From Diospyros lotus (lineage: Eukaryota; Streptophyta; Magnoliopsida; Ericales; Ebenaceae), in the NCBI RefSeq assembly GCF_014633365.1, contig NC_068338.1:52773716-52837715 (forward strand): 64,000 bases of DNA, given 5' to 3'. The notes beneath the pieces were generated by a model. It had not been told where the DNA came from and did no database searches. It worked only from the letters and a program-made list of their open reading frames with translations. Shown in pieces: positions 56,701 to 64,000 of the stretch (position 1 is its first letter; each line of letters starts with the position of its first letter). The translations under genes and the position numbers were made by a program.

Positions 56701-58973
56701 CATGTTCAATTGCCAAAAGCGGTGGATTCTTTCATCAGATAAGACTTTCTTGAGAATGGAAAACTCTACCTGAGCATCACTCCCTTTCTCAATGCATTCT
56801 CTATTTCTCTCAATACAAGCCATGTAACCACTTGAATGGTTACTGGCAGCATTGTTTTCAGCTGTAGCTTCAACCTTCAGTTGTGCAACACTCTCATCTT
56901 GTGGGCCTTGTCTTCCACTAGTTGTCTGGTGTTGCAAAATATACAGAAACAACATAAATCAGAATCTTCGCTTTCAAGTAAGGAGAAAGAAAAAGGCAAT
57001 GTGAAGATCAGCAAGGATGAAACATACAGTCCTCCTCCAAACATGCTGCCACAAGTTGCTCAGCTCATTTTTCCGAATAGGCTTGACAAGAAAGTCAGCC
57101 GCACCTCTCAACATGCATCTATAAACCATGTTAACTGAATCTTCTGAGGACATCACTGCATGACAAGGATAAAAAGATTAAACTACACATAAATATGGAT
57201 CTCCAGATGGATTAAAAGTCTAATCAATGCCATACATCTAGAAGATTGATTATTATCGTACTTATGACAGGAATGTTTTTGCATATGTCATGCTCCATAA
57301 TTAAGGTCAGAAGAGCATATCCAGAGATCGATGGCAGGTCAACTTCTGTCAGTATGAGGTCTATGTTATGTGGTTTTCCCTTCAGTACCTCCCATGCCTT
57401 TAAGCCGTCAGGAACAGCAGCAACTGCTTGAACAGAAAATAATGTAATTAGTGCCTAAAATGACAGCCTAAGTAAGTTCAGTCAAAATACAAAACACAAA
57501 CAAATAAAAGTTTCCAAGCAACAATAATCAGATTGCTACAGGACACTGGGATGTAATTTCATCCCACTATGCATTGTATTAGATGAAGATGGAAGGTGAT
57601 GAGTAGGATTAAGCATGCTGGTGTTTTTATGTGTTCAAGAGATAACAGTAATCGTAAATTTACTAATCTCTAGTGTACGAGGTTGGCTACAGAGAGTTTC
57701 TTCAAGCATTTTTCAGTTATGACCAAAAACAAAAAACAAAAAGATATACAGTCCATAATTATATAAAGGGAGCAGGGTGAAAAAAGGATGTAGCGATATC
57801 CAACTTTGGGGGGTTGAAATAAGTAGTATGTCATGCATGGCCATAAGAGGAGAAGACTAAAATAGTCCCCGTGCTTCAGCCAAAGATTAGCAAAAATAGC
57901 AGAGCATAAAAGTGAATGGTAATTCTGATAAAGGATTCTCGAAGGATGTTGACTTTTCTCGTTATAAAAAGATTAAACAGGATTGCTATCCATCTAGAAA
58001 TTTCTTCAGAAGCAATAAGATTTGAACTAATGGCTACTAAGATTGATAAAGCCCATATACCAATGATGGTTGTTAAGTCGAGCAAGGCCTTGAAATTACA
58101 ATTGTGAAAAAAATTCAGCACTTACCCAACTTCTACATTTACAAAATATTTGATCCAGAGGGATCTAAAACAAAGCATTCCATACATGAATGGACTACCA
58201 ACTCTTCCCAGGTTAAAAATCTTTGGCCAGTCAGAAATTGGTACAGCCACCAAGTGCGCACTGCTATCTCTCTTAGAAGTCACACCAGAAAACTCATGAA
58301 TAACTTCTGTTTCTGTACAAAGGATATCGTATCGGTTTCCTAGTCGATGACAGAATTCAACATCTAGAATACATAATTTCAGTCTTCTCCACATCAAAAT
58401 TGATGTTTTTTTGCCCTAAACTACTTCAGCAGAACTCCTAGTTCAGTGCTTTTCTGAAGAATTTCCAAATTTGATCAATCAACACAAAAACCTAAGAACT
58501 CCAAAAACACTAATTCATCGTGTCACATCAATCAAAACTGCCCAAGATCACAAAACCATTGCGATTCCTGCGAGATCAATCAAGATCCTGAACAAAATTC
58601 AAAACCCTTAAAACTTCAACACTCCCAACCAATGTCCACCGAGCACCATCAACCGAGACCTGGATCTCTGCCACAAGCAAGCAACAAAACCCAACCGAAA
58701 CAATTCGAGACATTCAAATAAAAAAAGAGGGAAACAGATGTACGACCCACCTCTGTAGTTGCATTTCCTGAGAAGCGCGGTTATAATCTGGCGAGTGGAA
58801 TCGTCGGCTTCGACCAGTAAAACTCTCAGAACCATTCTGGGTAGAATCCTGTCCCACCTGCTGGCCGAAGCAGAGCCATCTTGCTGCTTGTTCTTCTGGG
58901 CCTCAGTCTCTACCTCCATTCCTTGAACTTCCAAATTCATATCTTCTTCGCTGCTCACCACTACTTCCCCCAT
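53733..58973 (-). CDS. PRR5: Pseudo-response regulator 5-type circadian clock protein, 8 exons, 678 aa
   Basis: Coding exons: 58973-58751, 57423-57262, 57155-57028, 56925-56770, 56529-56358, 56243-55934, 55320-54567, 53864-53733. All are GT-AG and the phases join without a break. The pseudo-receiver domain (about 48-165) has [24 protein letters not shown] with Glu101 at the phospho-acceptor position (the PRR hallmark), and [11 protein letters not shown] with the conserved Lys. The middle region has [11 protein letters not shown] and [14 protein letters not shown], typical of the PRR5/PRR9 side of the family. The CCT domain (about 616-658) has [20 protein letters not shown] then [26 protein letters not shown]5 represses morning clock genes such as CCA1/LHY. 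MGEVVV was chosen as start; an in-frame Met at 59003 would add 10 residues. PRR9 is the main alternative. Confidence 0.9.
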
Positions 58974-59095
58974 ATTCTTCTGCTTGTCCTGGTTTGAATC
59001 CAACGCAGAGTGCTACTGCTACGTGGTGCGCTTTGGGCGTGGAATTATCACGGCTTCTTCTCGTCCATTTTGCTGCAATTTTTTGTGAGCAGAGG

Positions 59096-59104
59096 AAAAT
59101 ATCT
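59096..59104 (+). promoter_or_regulatory. Evening element 1 upstream of PRR5
   Basis: Exact AAAATATCT, 123 bp before the chosen start. This motif is bound by CCA1/LHY/RVE MYB factors and drives evening-phased expression. Confidence 0.65.
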
Positions 59105-59164
59105 CCCAGTGGCCACTAGATTTGGGGAAACCAATTGACATATAGGAGGCCAGAAAAAGGACTC

Positions 59165-59173
59165 AAAATATCT
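59165..59173 (+). promoter_or_regulatory. Evening element 2 upstream of PRR5
   Basis: Exact AAAATATCT, 69 bp from the first and in the same orientation. Confidence 0.65.
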
Positions 59174-59200
59174 GGAATGCCTCTTATGGCCCAAATTGGC

Positions 59201-59206
59201 CACGTG
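59201..59206. promoter_or_regulatory. G-box 1 (CACGTG)
   Basis: In GGCCACGTGGAG, 28 bp beyond evening element 2. G-boxes are bound by PIF, HY5 and related bHLH/bZIP factors. Confidence 0.55.
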
Positions 59207-59746
59207 GAGCTTTTTTAATCTAAAGGTATAGCCTCATTGGCTCTCCCATTTTGGTTGGTGTTGGTGTTGGTGCTCCAAATTTTATTAAATTAAAAAATTT
59301 AAATTTATTCTACTCATAATTTCACCAAATATTCTCTTTTAAATAAATAAAAACCCGACTTCGTTGCTGATCTCGAAATTTATCGTCTCTCGATCTTACA
59401 GTAATTTGGGTCCAGTGAAAAAAAATCTCGTGACTCTATTATTAAAATTTAATATAAAATATTACCCAAACCCACCCCCCCCATTCGAAGAACTGCTTCA
59501 AAACCTCAAAAAAAAAAAAGAAAAAAAAAAAAGACCCACTTGGATAGAAGTGGGTGTGGGTCTGATTTTTTATTTATTTATTATTAAACTTTCTCTCATT
59601 GTCAATGAGAAGCATATTAAATTAAATAAAATAAATTAAAAAAAGTGAGATATTTTTTAGGGCGGGACATCTGATGCCAGAAAGTGCGGGCCCCAGGGGA
59701 GGCAAGATATTTTGCTAAATTTTGGATCTCGTGGACAGCGGAACGA

Positions 59747-59752
59747 CACGTG
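59747..59752. promoter_or_regulatory. G-box 2 / ABRE-like (ACACGTGGC)
   Basis: Exact CACGTG in an ABRE-type context within a locally GC-rich stretch. Confidence 0.45.
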
Positions 59753-60318
59753 GCGGGCTCACTGCAGATCTTCGGTTTTCGTGGCTTCGAAGTTGTCAAC
59801 GGACGCTGTCTTGATTTCTCCGGAAAGCTAAAGGCTAAAGCCGTGTGCTGCTGCTGCTGCTGGCGGCTGGAGGCTTGGTTTTGTCAAATCGGCTCCACCC
59901 GCTTCTCGGCTCGCCCTTCAACTTACGCCACTCGCTGCGATTCCAAATGAGTGGCCCATTTTTTTATTTTATTTTTGTTTTACCAAATTCATTAATTATT
60001 TAAAAATTTAGAATTGCCCGCAGAGCATCAAACAAACGTTCACTCAAAATCATTCTAATTCTTAGTTTTAATTAAGAATTGTTGTTTTCGTGGGTGGTTG
60101 GTTGCGCAGCTACGACCCGTTTTAAATCGGGTCAACATTTTAAAAAAATTATGAACCGTTTGAAAAGATTGATTGAGGTTAATGTTATTTATTTTTAATT
60201 AATTTTTAGTCTCGGGTCAACTCCGAATCAAACTAAACTAAGATTTAATTGAAATAAAAATATAAATTAGAAATCAATTGAGAGACTAAGTTAGAATGGG
60301 AAGGTAACTAAGAAAAGC

Positions 60319-60327
60319 AAAATATCT
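60319..60327 (+). promoter_or_regulatory. Evening element 3
   Basis: Exact AAAATATCT about 1.35 kb upstream of the PRR5 start. Confidence 0.4.
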
Positions 60328-60580
60328 CCCATAGTGTCCTGCGTTGAATGCGCCTATTTTTCTTCTAACAAATTGAGATATTGGCAAAAAAATATTATAT
60401 TGATAAATAAATTTTATAAATTTATGCTATATAAATAAATTTATAATTATTTTATTAAAAAAATGTAATAAAATTATTCACTATTATAAATTATTAACAA
60501 TTTAAATAGAATGAATATAAAAATCATGATATTTGTGAATAATAAAAGGGGATGAAGGGTGGCAGCGTATGTATGTGCGA

Positions 60581-60586
60581 CACGTG
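60581..60586. promoter_or_regulatory. G-box 3 (GACACGTGTG)
   Basis: Exact CACGTG about 1.6 kb upstream of PRR5. Confidence 0.35.
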
Positions 60587-60599
60587 TGGGGTATCATGG

Positions 60600-63500
60600 G
60601 ACAATTGAATTGGATGCAGCTATCTCCATCTATCTGCCAACACAACTGAATGAATGAATGAATGCTGCTGCTGTGTGTATCCGCCATTCTTGTCTCTGAT
60701 TAGTGCCCAACCACACATCTGATTCGACATTTCTCCACCACCTAAGTTGCTTTACTTAGTCAATTACGTTAATTTCTTTAATAAAGTGCATACCATTAGT
60801 AGTCCCCTCCTTGCAACGACTTTTTTTGTTTCAAATTAGGATAGTAATTAGATATTTTAGTGGGTTTCTAATTTCTATTTGATTTATTAAATATTAAAAT
60901 TTTAAATATTAAATCTAATTGATGTGTCTTAAATAAAAACCCATTAAAAGATAAAAAAAAAAACCTAAAAAAACCCAAAAACAATTCTTAAGCTTTTTTT
61001 TTTCTGGAGAAATAATGCAAAAAAAAAGCTAAGCTCAAAAAATCAAAGGCCGAAAAACTTTTATTGTCTCTAAAAGCTTTAAATCAAGAAATTGCAAGGT
61101 GTCTCCAAAAATAAAAAATGAGAGATCTTGCAATTTATCAAAAATCTTAAAATCGAGAGATCTTACGAATTAAAATTGAGAAGTCTTGTCGTCTCTTGAA
61201 AATCTAAAATTTGTGATTTCTCAAAAATTACTCTACAATTAAAGAATAAAGAAATTTTTGAATGTGACATTTATAATATTAATTAATTAAATACTAACTT
61301 TTGACTAAATAAAATTTAAAAAATCGAATAAATTAGGTACATGTATCATTCCAATTCCTTGGGATGCGCCCATGCTTGCTCCGCCTCCATTGGTACGACG
61401 GCACCCATCCATATTTTAGATATTTTGTTTAGTCACGGAGTGGAGGGGAGTACGTCGTCGTATTGTTAAGATTTAGTATAAATAAATAGAGATTTTTTAT
61501 TAACGTTATTTGGAGGAGATCATAGCCACATCAAGTGCTTGGGTTCTTGCAAGGGTGGAGGTTTTGTCTCTTAAAATAAATTTCAACTATTAAATTAGTA
61601 TCTAAAAAGAAGTTATGACAAATATTAAAGTAATTGAGTAGATTAAAAAAATATGAGAAATATATACTCGTTAAACATTATCATTTATATAGGTCGAACT
61701 CTTAATGGTTATACAAAATTATTAGTACAATCATCTTTAGAGATTATCTGATAAAATTCTTGGCAACATTATTCTTGAAAATTTTAAATTGTGCAAATGG
61801 ATATCTTAGATATAGATTGATTTTTCAAATAACAAAAGAGAGAATATGTCACGTGACATATTGTGAATGGCTAATTCTTAAGAAGAATATTAGTCAAAAG
61901 TTACATTAAATTATTTCATAAGACTAGATTTACACGGTGATATGAAATTATTTTGTTATCAAGCCAATTAAATTTTTTTAAATCTTAAACCACCAATAAA
62001 CATTACTTGATAAAATTGCAATTTGACAATTTGATTCAACTCAATTTAATCAATTTTTGTGACTCTCTTCTCAACAATCTATAGCTTAGGTTAAATGTAA
62101 ATATTTTATCTTAACTAAGACACGAGTAAGATGCGATTGTAAGAGTTGAGATGTTAAAAATTATAAATAAAACAAGTAAAAGAAACATTTCGTCTAAAAT
62201 TTTAGATGTTTATAATTTATTTCTTAATAATGGACATCCCAAATTTTTATTTATTCTCAATATCCTTTTATAGAAATTTATCTAAGAATCTCATGTGTCT
62301 CATCAGTCGAAAAACGATATATATTTTGTTAATCAAAGCGTAATACTTGTCTTGTTAAATCTTCTATTAACTAACAAAAAGATTCACATCTAAATATCTT
62401 CACTGAAACTCAAAAGTCTCGTCAAGGATCTCACCCAATTGTTATAGGATCAGGCAATACAACGTGCAAGATCTTGATGACTAGAGACATCTAACATCAA
62501 AAGACTTATTATTATCTATCTCTTTCCTTTTAAAATATCAACTTAATCATTGAAGATTATCCCAAGGGCAGATCTTCGTCCTTGTAGGAGAGTCTAGATT
62601 TAAACATACTTAGTAATCTCTTCCAATATCACAACTTCTTGTTTAAATAATCTCTTACTTAGGATTGTTTAAAAAAATGCAAAATCTCCCAAATAAGCCA
62701 CATAAACCCAAACCATAAGAAGTGTAGCTTCACTTTACCATTGAATCTAATAAATGTCTTTGAGATTTGAAAGTTTTTAAGATTTGAAAATGCTAGACAA
62801 ATAGTGAGTTTTGATACTCTATATGGTACTTAATATTAATGGTTAAATATTCGTCAATAATTATTTATTAATAAATGATTTTTCACAATGTAATAAATAA
62901 TTTATGATGAATGTCTAATCATTAATTTTAAGTATCATATAAAGTATCAAAATTTCATATTCGTGTAACATTTTCATCTAAGAATAACTCAAGTGATGAC
63001 TAATAATTTATGATTAAAAATGTGAATGAGTTTAAATATTCTTTTGTCTAATAAAAAAAAAAATCAACTTGCCAACAAATTCTAACATGTCATGTGGCCC
63101 AAATTGAACGAAACACATGAATTAGTAGAAAATTGACACTTAGCTGATCATTGTCAACTAATTCGAACGTCAATTGAAGACACTAAGATCTATCAAATGA
63201 CAAGATCTAGTGCTTCAATAATTAATGAGCATGGCTCAGTCGATATCGAGTCCTAACATCATGCCCTAATTATGTTCAACCACATCTCAAATAAGATATT
63301 TGACAAAAATTAAATTTGAATCATTTATGTGTAAACTATAAAAACTCTTAAATTTTTAATAATAAGTACACATTAACTTTTTTTCTACTTGACTTCTCAT
63401 TATCAAATACTAATTTAACTATTAAGAATACACCAAAAATAAAACTTCCAAACTTACAAAAAATGGACTTACCGTAGGCCAATTCCCCAGGCAACATCGT

Positions 63501-64000
63501 GCCTTTGAATATAAACATTTATAATAAATTTTGTATGACGATTTGCACAGCGACGTTAATTGGACACATTAAATGGATGCAATTGGATGGGAGCATAGAG
63601 GCCCATGCGGCCCAGCAGGAGAGTGGTAGTGCTTTAACTGCTTATCCATTCCGCGTAGACGCCCACCCGCGACGACGGATATTGCTGCGGGGACCAATTG
63701 AACTGCTGGGCTCACGTGTTCCTTAGATCCGACTACCCGACAAACCGAGAACCAATCCATCTCATAAAATAATCCACTGACTTCCCCTAAATTTAAATTT
63801 ATTCGAATTAATAGAATATAATTATTTGAATTTATCAGTTTAATTTAGTTTTTTTTTACATTGATTCAGTTTGATTATTTTTTTTTCAAAAAATTAATTT
63901 TTAGTTCAATTTTTTGATTGGAAGAACTAAACTAACCATCGATCGAATTTTAAAATAATATTATTTTGATATTTATAAAACAATATCGTTTTCTTAAGTT
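60600..64000. other. AT-rich intergenic region to the window end
   Basis: No gene supported. It contains a repeat fragment at about 62335-62640 related to those at 50.5 and 51.3 kb. A less AT-rich patch lies at 63560-63760, without a recognisable protein on either strand. Confidence 0.45.

Noticed and set aside
54627..57138. ORFs within PRR5 introns and on its antisense strand
   Set aside because: They overlap coding exons in other frames or read through introns; the eight-exon model explains the region.
59684..59950. Plus-strand 88-codon ORF with a Cys run
   Set aside because: Cys run comes from a TGC microsatellite; no domain, lies in the PRR5 upstream region.

Overview
This is nuclear DNA of a eudicot plant. 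The evidence is GT-AG introns in AT-rich spacer, a circadian clock gene of the PRR5 type, RING-H2 and NDR1/HIN1-like genes, and a dense load of plant transposable elements (MULE, Athila-type Ty3/gypsy, Cassandra-type TRIM, MITEs). Nothing visible fixes the species.

Layout. 1-9.1 kb: interior and one terminal region of a Mutator-like element, with a spliced Ulp1-type cysteine protease gene on + facing a damaged MURA-type transposase on -. Between them lie a minisatellite and five ~380-bp tandem units built around a palindrome. 9.1-14.5 kb: diverged repeats, a fold-back MITE, a probable minus-strand LTR and a 683-bp hAT-like non-autonomous element. 14.5-31.9 kb: a nested stack whose order can be read from target-site duplications. 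A small fold-back MITE was hit by an LTR element now reduced to a solo LTR (TSD TCTGT). That solo LTR was hit by a ~12.5-kb Athila-type retrotransposon (TSD TCTCA). The MITE also carries a palindromic array of six 5S-rRNA-bearing Cassandra-like LTRs.

The most notable cargo is in the Athila-type element. Between pol and the 3' LTR, where an env-like ORF is expected, it has two intact intronless ORFs in the element's sense. One is a 219-aa LONELY GUY (LOG) type cytokinin-activating enzyme homologue. The other is a 181-aa basic, Cys-rich protein whose motif layout resembles the nucleic-acid-binding proteins of carla-like plant viruses. Each has a plausible 3' splice site the same distance before its ATG. 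By contrast gag-pol carries three frame breaks, although the LTRs differ by only about 0.7 % by eye.

32-64 kb is the gene-bearing part. It holds two paralogous RING-H2 genes (+), a Nudix-like gene (+), a gag-protease-only Ty3/gypsy element with a nested solo LTR, an NDR1/HIN1-like gene (-), and a full eight-exon PRR5-type clock gene (-). The region upstream of the clock gene carries three exact evening elements and three G-boxes. The remaining spacers are AT-rich with MITEs and repeat fragments.
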